This document shows positions 41,727 through 50,789 of a stretch of 64,000 nt of DNA, piece by piece (position 1 is the first letter of the stretch; the number at the start of each line of letters is the position of its first letter). The notes under the pieces were generated by a model that saw only the letters and a program-made list of their open reading frames with translations, made no database searches and was not told the DNA's origin. Source of the stretch: Streptomyces sp. CB01580 (GTDB taxonomy: Bacteria; Actinomycetota; Actinomycetes; Streptomycetales; Streptomycetaceae). Where the stretch lies: the NCBI RefSeq assembly GCF_001905795.1, contig NZ_LIXJ01000005.1:1-64000 (forward strand). Direction: 5' to 3'. A program made the translations under genes and the position numbers.

Positions 41727-42986
41727 ATGGCGTCGACTCACAGCCCGGCCGGGACTGCACCGGCGTGTCCGGTCCACCACGGCTACGAACCATTCGAACA
41801 AGACGACCCGTTCCCGTCGTACGCGGCCCTGCGGGCGCAGCAACCGGTGATGTTCGACGAGCGGGTCGGCTACTGGGTCGTGAGCCGTTACGACGACATC
41901 AAGGCCGTCTTCGAGGACTGGGAGACCTTCTCCTCCGAGAACGCCCAGGCCCCGGTGCGCGAACGGGGACCGCAGGCCCGGCAGATCATGGAGGACGGCG
42001 GCTTCACCGCCTACTCCGGCCTCTCCGCCCGGGTCCCCCCGGAGCACACCCGGATCCGCAAGGTGGCCGCGAAGGCGTTCACGCCGCGCCGGTTCAAGGT
42101 CCTCGAACCCCGGATCCGCGCCAACGTGGTGCGACTGCTCGAGACGATGCTGGCCCGGCCGGAGCGCCGCGGCGACCTGCTCCGGGACCTCGCCTACGAC
42201 GTCCCCACGATCACCATCCTCACCCTGATCGGCGCGGACGTCGGCATGATCGACACCTTCAAGCGCTGGTCGGACTCGCGCGCGGCGATGACCTGGGGCG
42301 ACCTCACCGACGAGGAACAGGTGCCGCACGCCCGCAACCTGGTCGAGTACTGGGCCGAGTGCCGGCGCCTGGTCGCCGAGGCGCACGAAACCGCACCGGA
42401 CAGCCTGGTCGGCGACATGGTCCGGATGCAGGCCGAGGGCGACCCGATCAGCGATCACGAGATCGCCTCGGTCTGCTATTCGCTGCTCTTCGCCGGCCAT
42501 GAGACGACTACCACCCTGATCTCCAACGCGCTGCGTGTGCTGCTCTCCCACCCCGAGCAGTGGCGGGCCGTGGTCGACGACCCGGCGCGTATCCCGGCCG
42601 CCGTCGACGAGGTGCTGCGCTACAGCCCGTCCATCGTCGGCTGGCGCCGAAGGGCGCTGCGCGACACCGAGATCGGCGGCGTGGCAATCCCGAAGGGCGC
42701 CGAAATCCTGCTGCTCATGGGCTCCGCCAACCGCGACGCGTCCCGGTTCAAGGACGGCGAGTCCTTCGACATCGGCCGTCCCAACGCCCGCGAGCACCTG
42801 TCGTTCGGCTACGGGATCCACTACTGCCTGGGCAACATGCTCGCCAAGCTGCAGGCGAAGATCGCGCTGGAGGAGGTCGCGCGCCTCGCACCGGCTCTGC
42901 GCCTCGCCGACAGCGCGGAGATCCGCTTCGGCCGCAACCTCTCCTTCCGCGCTCCTGCCGCGGTTCCCGTCATCTGGGAGGACTGA
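41727..42986 (+). CDS. creJ: cytochrome P450, 4-cresyl phosphate methyl hydroxylase candidate
   Basis: The 419-residue bacterial class-I P450 has the I-helix oxygen motif AGHETTT, the ExxR motif in DEVLRYSP, and the haem loop FGYGIHYCLGN with thiolate Cys 367. AGGAGG precedes the ATG. It is first in an operon that also encodes a two-part phosphotransferase, ferredoxin, ferredoxin reductase, HD phosphohydrolase, SDR and aldehyde dehydrogenase. This set is shared with the C. glutamicum cre cluster, where CreJ oxidises the methyl group of 4-cresyl phosphate. The P450 motifs are certain; substrate assignment rests on gene content. Confidence 0.82.
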   Translation: MASTHSPAGTAPACPVHHGYEPFEQDDPFPSYAALRAQQPVMFDERVGYWVVSRYDDIKAVFEDWETFSSENAQAPVRERGPQARQIMEDGGFTAYSGLSARVPPEHTRIRKVAAKAFTPRRFKVLEPRIRANVVRLLETMLARPERRGDLLRDLAYDVPTITILTLIGADVGMIDTFKRWSDSRAAMTWGDLTDEEQVPHARNLVEYWAECRRLVAEAHETAPDSLVGDMVRMQAEGDPISDHEIASVCYSLLFAGHETTTTLISNALRVLLSHPEQWRAVVDDPARIPAAVDEVLRYSPSIVGWRRRALRDTEIGGVAIPKGAEILLLMGSANRDASRFKDGESFDIGRPNAREHLSFGYGIHYCLGNMLAKLQAKIALEEVARLAPALRLADSAEIRFGRNLSFRAPAAVPVIWED

Positions 42987-42989
42987 CCC

Positions 42990-44198
42990 GTGAGTGACTT
43001 CATCGTCTTTTTCGACAGCAGGCACGAGCCCTCGCTCGAACTGCTCGGCGGCAAGTGCGCCTCACTGGTCTCGATGACCTCGGCGGGGATGCCGGTGCCG
43101 CCCGGCTTCGCGGTGACCACCACCGCCTTCGACCGCTTCATCGACGGCAGCGGGCTGCGCGACGAGATCCGCGCCCGCCTCGCCGAAATCGACCCCGACG
43201 ACGTCGAGTGCGTCGACCGGATCTCGGCGCGGATCCGGGACGCGATCGAGTCGCGCGAAGTGCCCGAGGACATGCACGGCGTCCTGGGCGAGGCCTACGA
43301 GCAGCTGATGTCACGGTTCGACGCCGGGGTGCCGGTCGCGGTCCGCTCGTCCGCCACCGCCGAGGACCTGCCCGACGCCAGCTTCGCCGGCCAGCAGGAC
43401 ACGTACCTGTGGCTCACCGGCTACGAGGAGGTCAGCGAGCACGTCCGACGTTGCTGGGCCTCGCTCTACACCAGCCGCGCCATCACCTACCGTCTACGCA
43501 AGGGCATTCCCGAGGACGACCTGTCGATGGCGGTCGCGGTGCAGAAGATGGTGAACGCCCGCACCGCCGGTGTCGCGATGACCCTGGACCCCTCGAACGG
43601 CGACCGCTCCAAGATCGTCGTGGACGCCTCCTGGGGAGTTGGCGAGATGGTCGTCTCGGGACTGGTAACCCCTGACAACATCCTGCTCGACAAGATCATG
43701 CTCACCGTGGTCCGCGAGCACATCGGCGACAAGCACGCCGAGCTGGTGCCGGACCCGCGGCCCGGCCGACTGGTCGAGCGGGAGGTCGAGCCGGAGCGCC
43801 GCGCGGTCCGCTGCCTGTCCGACGCCGAGCTGCGCGCGGTCGCGGTCATGGCCAAGCGGGCCGAGAAGCACTACGGCACCCCGCAGGACATCGAGTGGGC
43901 CATCGACGCCGATCTGCCCGACGGGGAGAACCTGCTGCTGCTGCAGTCCCGTCCGGAGACGGTCTACTCCAGTCGCCCGACCACCGCGCCCTCGGCCGCC
44001 CCAACGTCGATCCCGGCGATCTCGCTCCCCGCGGCCGCGACCGTTGCGACACCGACCGCCACGGCGCCGGCCCTCGCACCGACGCCCGCCGCGGCAGCGA
44101 CGCCGACGACGTCGCTGCCCACCGACCCGACCTCCACGATCACGCACACACCCGGCTTCTCCATGGCCGGGATCACCTCCTCCCTCATCGGCCGCTGA
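42990..44198 (+). CDS. ATP-binding subunit of an aryl phosphate synthase (CreH/CreI type)
   Basis: The 402-residue protein is a stand-alone PEP-synthase/PPDK-type ATP-binding domain (about 1-325): GGKCASLVSM, then SSATAEDLPDASFAGQQDTYL and PQDIEWAID. It resembles the first 320 residues of Rph in this same window. In 4-cresol catabolism CreHI phosphorylates the phenol hydroxyl using ATP. This would be the ATP-using half, with the His-bearing half encoded next. An odd Ala/Pro/Thr-rich, low-complexity tail of about 75 residues (about 328-402) follows the domain and may be a flexible tether to the partner. The GTG at 42990 is 3 bp after the P450 stop. I leave the symbol blank because I cannot say which of H and I this is. 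Confidence 0.8.
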   Translation: MSDFIVFFDSRHEPSLELLGGKCASLVSMTSAGMPVPPGFAVTTTAFDRFIDGSGLRDEIRARLAEIDPDDVECVDRISARIRDAIESREVPEDMHGVLGEAYEQLMSRFDAGVPVAVRSSATAEDLPDASFAGQQDTYLWLTGYEEVSEHVRRCWASLYTSRAITYRLRKGIPEDDLSMAVAVQKMVNARTAGVAMTLDPSNGDRSKIVVDASWGVGEMVVSGLVTPDNILLDKIMLTVVREHIGDKHAELVPDPRPGRLVEREVEPERRAVRCLSDAELRAVAVMAKRAEKHYGTPQDIEWAIDADLPDGENLLLLQSRPETVYSSRPTTAPSAAPTSIPAISLPAAATVATPTATAPALAPTPAAAATPTTSLPTDPTSTITHTPGFSMAGITSSLIGR

Positions 44199-44222
44199 GC
44201 CGCTCCCGCAAAGGATCCGAGC

Positions 44223-46043
44223 GTGACCATCGAACAGACCATGAAGTCCTTCCCGAAGCCATCCGAGATAGAGGTGCCCGAGGGAGCCGAGGGCTGGGAG
44301 CAGCTCTACCCCTACAACCTCGTCTTCGACAACGCGCCGGGCGGTGACGACAAGTTCTGGTTCTGCGACAGCCAGCACTGGCCCACCGTGTTCAAGCCGT
44401 TCGAGACCATCGGTGGCGAGTTCGCGGTCAAGTGCCTCGGGCAGTACAACACCAGGCACCTGCTCATCCCGCCGGCCAACGGCATCGAGTTCAAGATCCA
44501 CCTGGGTTACCTCTACATGAGCCCCGTGGCCGTGCCGCCGGAGGAGATCCCGGCCCGGGTACCGGAATTCGAACGCCGCGCCGGCCACTACTTCCAGAAC
44601 TGGGACAGCCTGCTGGAGGCCTGGCACGCCAAGGTCCGCGCCACCATCGACGAGATGGAGGAGCTGCGCTTCGAGGCGCTGCCCGCGATGGTGCCGTTCG
44701 ACGACATCGTCTCCGGCAAGGCGATGGACGGCTCCCAGACACTGATGGAGAACTACGACCGCCTGATCGCGCTGCTCTACCGCAACTGGCAGTACCACTT
44801 CGAGTTCCTGAACCTCGGATACCTCGCCTACCTCGACTTCTTCGGCTTCTGCAAGGAAGCCTTCCCGGGCATCCCCGACCAGGCCATCGCCAAGATGGTG
44901 CAGGGCGTCGACATGGAACTGTTCCGGCCCGACGACGAGCTCAAGCAGCTCGCGGTCATGGCCGTCCAGTCGGGGCTTCAGCCGGCCTTCGAGAACCCCG
45001 ACGACGTCGAGGGCACCCTGCGGGCGGTCCGCGAGGCGGGCGGCGAGGAGTGGGCCGAGGCCTACCGGGCGGCCCAGGACCCGTGGTTCAACTTCACCGT
45101 CGGCAACGGCTTCTACGGCCACGACAAGTACTGGCTGGAGCACCAGGAGATACCACTCGGCTACATCAAGGACTACATCCGCCGCATCGACGAGGGCCAG
45201 GAGATCATGCGCCCGGTCGAGCAGCTGGCCGCCGAGAAGGAACGGATCGTCGAGGAGTACCGCGACGCGCTCCAGGGCGAGCTGCGCGAGCAGTTCGACG
45301 CCAAGCGCGAGCTCGCGGCCACCGCCTACCCGTACGTGGAGAACCACAACTTCTACATCGAACACTGGACGATGGGCGTGTTCTGGCGCAAGGTGCGCGA
45401 GCTGGCCCGGGTCTTCGTCGGGGCCGGTTTCTGGGCCGACCCCGCCGACATGCTCTACCTCAACCGCAACGAGGTCCGCGACGCGATCTTCGACCTGGTC
45501 ACCGGCTGGGCGGTCGGTGCCGAGTCGACCGGCCCGCACTACTGGCCGGCCGAGATCGAGCGGCGTCGCCGGATCATCGACGCGCTGTCCACCCGGCGCC
45601 CGCAGCCCGCGCTCAACACGCCGCCGGCGCAGATCACCGAGCCGTTCACGATGATGCTCTATGGCATCACCACCGAGCAGGTCCAGCAGTGGCTGGACGG
45701 CGACAAGGGCGCTGAAGACGGGGCGATCACCGGCATGGCCGCGTCCCCGGGCGTGGTCGAGGGCATCGCCCGCGTGATCACCTCCGCCGACGAGCTGGGC
45801 GAGGTCCAGGAGGGCGAGATCCTCGTCGCCACGATCACCGCGCCGTCCTGGGGACCGATCTTCGGCAGGATCAGGGCGACCGTCACCGACATCGGCGGCA
45901 TGATGAGCCACGCGGCGATCGTCTGCCGCGAATACGGCCTGCCCGCCGTGACGGGCACCGGTTCGGCGTCCGCCACGATCCGCACCGGACAGCGCCTGCG
46001 CGTCGACGGCAACGCCGGACGCGTCGAGATCCTGGAGAGCTGA
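44223..46043 (+). CDS. phospho-carrier/substrate subunit of an aryl phosphate synthase (CreH/CreI type)
   Basis: The 606-residue protein ends with a swivelling His domain (about 495-606) whose TDIGGMMSHAAIVCREYGLPAV holds the phospho-acceptor His at 563. The first 490 residues are an aromatic-rich region (many Trp, Tyr and Phe) with no ATP-binding motif, presumably binding the phenolic substrate. Together with the preceding ATP-binding subunit it reconstructs the three-part plan of Rph (ATP domain, substrate domain, His domain) on two chains. This is the layout of phenylphosphate and 4-methylphenyl phosphate synthases. A GTG at 44223 was taken as the start; only a weak AAAGGAT is upstream. 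Confidence 0.82.
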   Translation: MTIEQTMKSFPKPSEIEVPEGAEGWEQLYPYNLVFDNAPGGDDKFWFCDSQHWPTVFKPFETIGGEFAVKCLGQYNTRHLLIPPANGIEFKIHLGYLYMSPVAVPPEEIPARVPEFERRAGHYFQNWDSLLEAWHAKVRATIDEMEELRFEALPAMVPFDDIVSGKAMDGSQTLMENYDRLIALLYRNWQYHFEFLNLGYLAYLDFFGFCKEAFPGIPDQAIAKMVQGVDMELFRPDDELKQLAVMAVQSGLQPAFENPDDVEGTLRAVREAGGEEWAEAYRAAQDPWFNFTVGNGFYGHDKYWLEHQEIPLGYIKDYIRRIDEGQEIMRPVEQLAAEKERIVEEYRDALQGELREQFDAKRELAATAYPYVENHNFYIEHWTMGVFWRKVRELARVFVGAGFWADPADMLYLNRNEVRDAIFDLVTGWAVGAESTGPHYWPAEIERRRRIIDALSTRRPQPALNTPPAQITEPFTMMLYGITTEQVQQWLDGDKGAEDGAITGMAASPGVVEGIARVITSADELGEVQEGEILVATITAPSWGPIFGRIRATVTDIGGMMSHAAIVCREYGLPAVTGTGSASATIRTGQRLRVDGNAGRVEILES

Positions 46044-46048
46044 TCACC

Positions 46049-46813
46049 ATGACGCTCCCCACACACCAGCCGCCCGCCCGCACCGTCCTGGTGACCGGTG
46101 CGGCGGGCGGTCTGGGCCGCGCCTTCGCCCTCGGCTTCGCCGGCCGCGGCTACCGGGTCGCGGCCTGCGACCTCGACCCGGACGGGGCCGAGGAGACCGC
46201 GCGCCTGGTCGAGGCCCAAGGCGCCGACGCCTGGCACGGCCGGGTCGATGTCACCGACCCGGCGAGCACCGTGGCGGCCGCCGCCCGGGTCGCGGAGTTC
46301 GGCGGCGGCGCAATCGACGTCCTGGTCAACAACGCCGCCGTCTACGGCACCGTCACCCGGTCCCCGCTGGAGCGGATCGACCCGGCGGAGTGGGACCTGG
46401 TGATGGCGGTCAACCTCAAGGGCCCCTGGCTGATGACCCGGGCGGTGAGCCCGCACCTGCCCGACGGCGGACGGGTCGTCAACCTCTCCTCGGCCACGGT
46501 CTACAGCGGTTCGGAGAACTGGGCACACTACGTCGCCTCCAAGGGCGGCGTGATCGCCCTGACCCGGGTGATGGCCAAGGAGCTCGGGCGGCGCTCGATC
46601 ACCGTCAACGCGATCGCGCCGGGCTTCACCCTCACCGAGGCCAGCCGCGGTCTGATCGCGGACGCCGAGTCCTACGGCGTCGACCGCGGCGCGCTGCGGC
46701 GGGCCAGCCGGCCCGAGGACGTCGTCGGCGCCGCGCTCTACCTCGCCGGTCCCGACAGCGCCTTCGTCACCGGGCAGACCCTGGTCGTCGACGGCGGCCG
46801 CCAGTTCATCTGA
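46049..46813 (+). CDS. creG: short-chain dehydrogenase, hydroxybenzyl alcohol oxidation candidate
   Basis: The 254-residue classical SDR has the cofactor motif TGAAGGLG near residue 17, NNAA, the catalytic Ser in NLSSATV, and YxxxK in YVASKGG. An Asp after the second beta strand (ACDLD) favours NAD. In the cre route an alcohol dehydrogenase (CreG) turns the 4-hydroxybenzyl alcohol made by the P450 into the aldehyde, and its position 5 bp after the synthase subunit fits that job. The name is by context; the SDR assignment is firm. Confidence 0.75.
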   Translation: MTLPTHQPPARTVLVTGAAGGLGRAFALGFAGRGYRVAACDLDPDGAEETARLVEAQGADAWHGRVDVTDPASTVAAAARVAEFGGGAIDVLVNNAAVYGTVTRSPLERIDPAEWDLVMAVNLKGPWLMTRAVSPHLPDGGRVVNLSSATVYSGSENWAHYVASKGGVIALTRVMAKELGRRSITVNAIAPGFTLTEASRGLIADAESYGVDRGALRRASRPEDVVGAALYLAGPDSAFVTGQTLVVDGGRQFI

Positions 46814-46837
46814 CCCCGACCACCAGGAGAAAAAGCC

Positions 46838-47158
46838 ATGCCGAAGGTCACCTACACCGACCCCACCGGGGACTGCCGCACCATGGACGCCAACGTCGGC
46901 GACTCGGTCATGGAGACCGCCGTCCGCAACGGCGTTCCCGGCATCGTCGCGGAGTGCGGCGGCTCACTGTCGTGCGCGACCTGCCACGTCTACGTCGAAG
47001 AGGCCGATCTCGCCTCGCTGCCACCGATGGGTGAGATGGAGGACGAGATGCTCTGGGGCACCGCGGAGGACCGGCGCCCGAACTCCCGCCTGTCCTGCCA
47101 GCTCAAGGTGGCCGACGGCATGGACCTGCGGGTGACCACCCCCGCCACCCAGGTGTGA
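46838..47158 (+). CDS. creF: [2Fe-2S] ferredoxin, adrenodoxin/putidaredoxin type
   Basis: The 106-residue electron carrier has the cluster cysteines in ECGGSLSCATCHVYVEE and a later SRLSCQLKV, the spacing of putidaredoxin-like proteins serving bacterial P450s. AGGAG precedes the ATG. It lies directly before a matching FAD reductase, and the operon starts with a class-I P450, so it should pass electrons to that enzyme. Confidence 0.85.
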   Translation: MPKVTYTDPTGDCRTMDANVGDSVMETAVRNGVPGIVAECGGSLSCATCHVYVEEADLASLPPMGEMEDEMLWGTAEDRRPNSRLSCQLKVADGMDLRVTTPATQV

Positions 47159-47164
47159 GGGGTC

Positions 47165-48433
47165 ATGACCGACGGACTGCTCATCATCGGCTCCTCGCAG
47201 GCCGGCGTCTCCCTGGCGACGTCACTGCGCGCGCTCGGCCACGAGGAACCGATCAAGCTGCTCGGTGACGAGAACCATCGCCCCTACCAGCGACCCCCCC
47301 TGTCCAAGGAGTGGCTGCAGGGCGAGATCACCAATGAGTCGCTCATGTTCCGCACCCAGGAATACTGGGCCGAGCACCGCATCGACGTGGTGAAGAACGA
47401 GCGGATCATCCGGATCGACAAGCGCGACAACGGCTCGGGCACGGCCCACTCCATGTCCGGAGCCCGGTTCGCCTTCGACCGCCTCGCCCTCGCCGTCGGC
47501 GCGCGGCCGCGCAGGCTGCTGCTCGACGGCGTGGACCTGCCCGGCGTGCTCTACCTGCGCAACGCCGACGACGCCCTGGAACTGAAAGCCCGGGTGCCGG
47601 ACGTGCGCGACGTGGTCGTGATCGGCGGCGGCTTCATCGGCATCGAGGCCGCCGCGTCGCTGAACAAGATGGGACGCACCGTCACCTTGCTGGAGGCGGC
47701 ACCGCGGCTGGTCGCGCGCGCCGTCGGCGAGGAGACCTCGGCGTATCTGCTCGGCCACCATCGCGCCGCCGGTATCGACATCGTGCTGGGCGCCACCGTC
47801 CGCCGGATCGTTCCGCGCGGCGACCGGGTCGGCGGTGTGGAGCTCGCGGACGGCCGCGTCGTGCCCGCCGACCTGGTGCTGGTCGGCGTCGGTGTGATCC
47901 CCAACACCGAACTTGCCGAGTCGATCGGCCTGGTCTGCGACAACGGGGTGCGCGTCGACGCCTCCGCGCGCGCCTCTGACGGCGTCACCGTGGCGGTCGG
48001 CGACTGCGCGAACCTGCCCAATCCGGTGCCCGGCGCACCCGAGGGCGACCGCGTCCGGTTCGAGAGCGTCAACAACGCAGTCGAACAGGCCAAGGTGGCG
48101 GCGTACGCGGTCACCGGCCGCCAGGAGGAATACGCCGGCATTCCGTGGTTCTGGTCCAACCAGGGTGAGCTCAAGCTCCAGATCGCCGGGCTGTCCACCG
48201 GCCACGACCGCACCCTGGTCCGCGCCGACGCCGAGCGCGGCAGGCACAGCGTGCTGTACTACCGCGGCGACCGCGTCGTCGCCGCGGACTGCGTCAACCA
48301 CCCGATGGACTTCATGGCGGTCCGCAACGCCCTCACCAAGGGCCTGTCCATCCCGTTCGGGGCCGCCACCGATCCGTCCGTGCCACTCAAATCCGTGACC
48401 GTCCAGCCGACCGCTCCGGTCGATGCCGACTGA
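47165..48433 (+). CDS. creE: FAD-dependent ferredoxin reductase
   Basis: The 422-residue flavoprotein is of the putidaredoxin-reductase type: an N-terminal FAD motif LLIIGSSQAGVSLATSLRALG (third Gly replaced by Ser), the PYQRPPLSKEWL segment, an NADH motif VVIGGGFIGIEAAASLNKMG, and a late VGDCAN for FAD. The C-terminal dimer-like domain includes RFESVNNAVEQAK. It would reduce the ferredoxin encoded 6 bp upstream with NAD(P)H and so complete the three-part P450 system. Confidence 0.88.
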   Translation: MTDGLLIIGSSQAGVSLATSLRALGHEEPIKLLGDENHRPYQRPPLSKEWLQGEITNESLMFRTQEYWAEHRIDVVKNERIIRIDKRDNGSGTAHSMSGARFAFDRLALAVGARPRRLLLDGVDLPGVLYLRNADDALELKARVPDVRDVVVIGGGFIGIEAAASLNKMGRTVTLLEAAPRLVARAVGEETSAYLLGHHRAAGIDIVLGATVRRIVPRGDRVGGVELADGRVVPADLVLVGVGVIPNTELAESIGLVCDNGVRVDASARASDGVTVAVGDCANLPNPVPGAPEGDRVRFESVNNAVEQAKVAAYAVTGRQEEYAGIPWFWSNQGELKLQIAGLSTGHDRTLVRADAERGRHSVLYYRGDRVVAADCVNHPMDFMAVRNALTKGLSIPFGAATDPSVPLKSVTVQPTAPVDAD

Positions 48434-48447
48434 GGAGAGGCTCCCCC

Positions 48448-49119
48448 ATGCCCACCAACTTGCCCGCCGCGCACCCGATCCCCGGGTCGGGGCCGGTCGA
48501 CATCTCACCGATCTCGCTGACTCCGGCTCCCGGCGAGGACCTCGACCCCATCTGGAAGGCAGTCGTTCCGGAGACCCGCACCCGTGGCAACGACATCCAT
48601 CTGCCGATCTCCCTCGCCTACGCCGAGCGGCTGTGCGATGCCTTCCCCGAGGCCGACCGGCTGCTGGTGCGGGTGGCCATACAACTCCACGACACCGGCT
48701 GGGGCAGGGTCGACGAGGACCGCATCCTCTCCGAGGGTTTCTCGGGCGAATGGCGCAAGGCGGAGATCCGCTTCGAGCACGAGCGGCAGGGCTGCGCCAT
48801 CGCCCGCGAGGTGCTGCCCCCGCTGGGCTACGACGAGGAGTTCGTGCGCCAGGTCTGCGACATCATCGACGGCCACGACACCCGGCAGGAGGCCTACTCG
48901 CTGGAGGACGCCCTGGTCCGCGACGCCGACCGGCTGTGGAGGTTCGACCACGCCGGAATCGCGCTGGCGTCCGGCTGGTTCCGCATGGACCCCGCCGTCT
49001 ACAGCGACCGGCTGGAGGCGGAGATCATCCCCGAGCTGCTCACCGCCCCGGCCATCGCCATGGCCACGGCCGAACTGGAGCGCTCCCGCGCCCTGTTGAA
49101 GACGGAGGTGATCAGGTGA
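48448..49119 (+). CDS. creD: HD-domain phosphohydrolase, aryl phosphate phosphatase candidate
   Basis: The 223-residue protein has HD motifs: HLPISLAYAERLCDAFPEADR, the HD pair in AIQLHDTGWGRV, FEHERQGCAIAREV, IIDGHDTRQ and RDADRLWRFDHAG. In the cre pathway CreD removes the phosphate put on 4-cresol once the methyl group has been oxidised. It is translationally coupled to the following aldehyde dehydrogenase (GTGA overlap). A paralogue closes the pca-pobA operon at 39992-40681, so two aryl-phosphatase candidates exist. Confidence 0.8.
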   Translation: MPTNLPAAHPIPGSGPVDISPISLTPAPGEDLDPIWKAVVPETRTRGNDIHLPISLAYAERLCDAFPEADRLLVRVAIQLHDTGWGRVDEDRILSEGFSGEWRKAEIRFEHERQGCAIAREVLPPLGYDEEFVRQVCDIIDGHDTRQEAYSLEDALVRDADRLWRFDHAGIALASGWFRMDPAVYSDRLEAEIIPELLTAPAIAMATAELERSRALLKTEVIR

Positions 49120-50603
49120 ACGTCACCGGCACCCCGCCGTCCCCGGCCCGGCCCGTGCCGCGGTGGACCCATACCGACGACTACTACGTCGACGGCGCCT
49201 GGGTCCGCTCGACCGCCGCAGCCCGCCTGCCGCAGATCGACCCGGCCACGGGCCGCGAGTGGGGCACCGTCCCCGACTGTTCCGCCGAGGACGTCGACGC
49301 CGCCCTCGCCGCTGCCGACCGGGCCTTCCGCACGGGGCCGTGGGCCCGCACCACGCCGTCGGAGCGGGCAGCACTGCTGTGCCGGATCGCCGACGAGGTC
49401 GAGGCCCGTGCCGCCGGGACGGCCGTGACGAACACACTCGAGAACGGCTCGCCGATCGGCGAGACCCGGGGCGCCGCGGCGAACGCCGCCGGCATCCTGC
49501 GGCACGTCGCCGGGCTGGCGTCCTGGCTGGAGGACGAGGATGTCAGGCCGTTCCCGGCGGGAGGCGCCGAGTCCGTCGTGCGCAAGGATCCCGTGGGCCC
49601 GTGCGTGCTGATCGCACCGTGGAACTTCCCGATCAACCTGATGGTGGTCAAGCTGGCGCCCGCCCTGCTCGCCGGTTGCACGGTGGTCATGAAGCCCGCG
49701 CCCGGCACGTCGCTCTCGATCCGGTTCGTCGTCGAGGCCTGCGCCGCGGCCGGAGTCCCGGCCGGGGTGGTCAACCTCGTCACCGGCGGCGGCGAGGTCG
49801 GCGACCGACTGGTCCGCCACCCGCTGACCGCCAAGGTCGCCTTCACCGGATCGACCCCGGTCGGGCGCCGGATCGCGGCCGCCTGCGGGGAACTGCTCCG
49901 CCCGGTCACCCTCGAACTCGGCGGCAAGTCCTCGGCGATCGTCCTGGAGGACGCCGACCTGGAGCGGGTGGCCCCGGCACTGATCCGCACCTGCCTGCGC
50001 AACACCGGGCAGACCTGCTACATCTCCACCCGCATCCTGGCCCCCTCGTCCCGCTACGACGAGGTGGTCGACATGGTCACGCGCGTGGTCGCGAGCGCAC
50101 CGCAGGGCGACCCGTTCGACGAGGACACCGTGTTCGGGCCGATGGCGTCGCAGGCGCAGTACGACGTCGTGCGCGACCATCTCGACTCCGCGCACGCGGA
50201 GGGGGCCCGCGCCACCACCGGCGGGCACCCCGCGGACACGGACCAGGGGTGGTTCATCGAGCCGACGGTGTTCGCCGATGTCACACCCGACATGCGGGTC
50301 GCCCGTGAGGAGGTCTTCGGGCCCGTGGTGAGCATCCTGCGCTACGACGACCTCGACGAGGCCGTCGCCCTCGCCAACGACACGCGCTTCGGACTCGGTG
50401 GTGTCGTCTTCTCCGCCGATCCCGCGGCCGCACAGGCAGTCGCGGAGCGCATGGACACCGGATCCGTCGGTGTGAACTTCTTCGCCTCCAACCACAACGC
50501 GCCCTTCGGCGGACGACACGACTCCGGGCTGGGGGTGGAGTACGGCATCGAAGGGCTGGCGCAGTACGTCACCTTCAAGTCGATCCACCGTCGTCTCGGC
50601 TGA
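49116..50603 (+). CDS. creC: aldehyde dehydrogenase, 4-hydroxybenzaldehyde oxidation candidate
   Basis: The 495-residue NAD(P)-dependent dehydrogenase contains PWNFPINLM, KPAPGTSL, FTGSTPVGRRI, the catalytic Glu in LELGGKSS and the nucleophile Cys in NTGQTCYIS. A GTG start overlaps the previous stop, with GGAGG upstream. As last gene of the operon it would oxidise 4-hydroxybenzaldehyde to 4-hydroxybenzoate, the substrate of PobA encoded nearby. Family assignment is certain; substrate is from context. Confidence 0.82.
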   Translation: MNVTGTPPSPARPVPRWTHTDDYYVDGAWVRSTAAARLPQIDPATGREWGTVPDCSAEDVDAALAAADRAFRTGPWARTTPSERAALLCRIADEVEARAAGTAVTNTLENGSPIGETRGAAANAAGILRHVAGLASWLEDEDVRPFPAGGAESVVRKDPVGPCVLIAPWNFPINLMVVKLAPALLAGCTVVMKPAPGTSLSIRFVVEACAAAGVPAGVVNLVTGGGEVGDRLVRHPLTAKVAFTGSTPVGRRIAAACGELLRPVTLELGGKSSAIVLEDADLERVAPALIRTCLRNTGQTCYISTRILAPSSRYDEVVDMVTRVVASAPQGDPFDEDTVFGPMASQAQYDVVRDHLDSAHAEGARATTGGHPADTDQGWFIEPTVFADVTPDMRVAREEVFGPVVSILRYDDLDEAVALANDTRFGLGGVVFSADPAAAQAVAERMDTGSVGVNFFASNHNAPFGGRHDSGLGVEYGIEGLAQYVTFKSIHRRLG

Positions 50604-50742
50604 AGCCGCCCTCGGTTCCGGTGACGCAGCTTCTGGACGGTCGAGGCGACGGCTCGCCGGAACTCGCACAAGACGGCGGCCTGCCCGGCCGACCGCCTCG
50701 GCGAGGCCCTCACGGGCCCGCCACCGGTGAGGACGACCACGT

Positions 50743-50778
50743 GGCCGGGTGGGCCCTTGTGCTGGGGCCCACCCGGCC
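50743..50778. terminator. strong bidirectional terminator
   Basis: A perfect 14-bp stem (GGCCGGGTGGGCCC and its complement) with an 8-nt loop lies between the convergent aldehyde dehydrogenase (stop 50603) and protease (stop 50790). No other feature is seen in 50604-50789. Confidence 0.8.
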
Positions 50779-50789
50779 GAACCGCGTGG

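Noticed and set aside
43494..45911. 805-codon minus-strand frame opposite the aryl phosphate synthase subunits
   Set aside because: It spans two plus-strand genes and their junction, has repetitive Val/Arg/Gly-rich sequence, and is a shadow.
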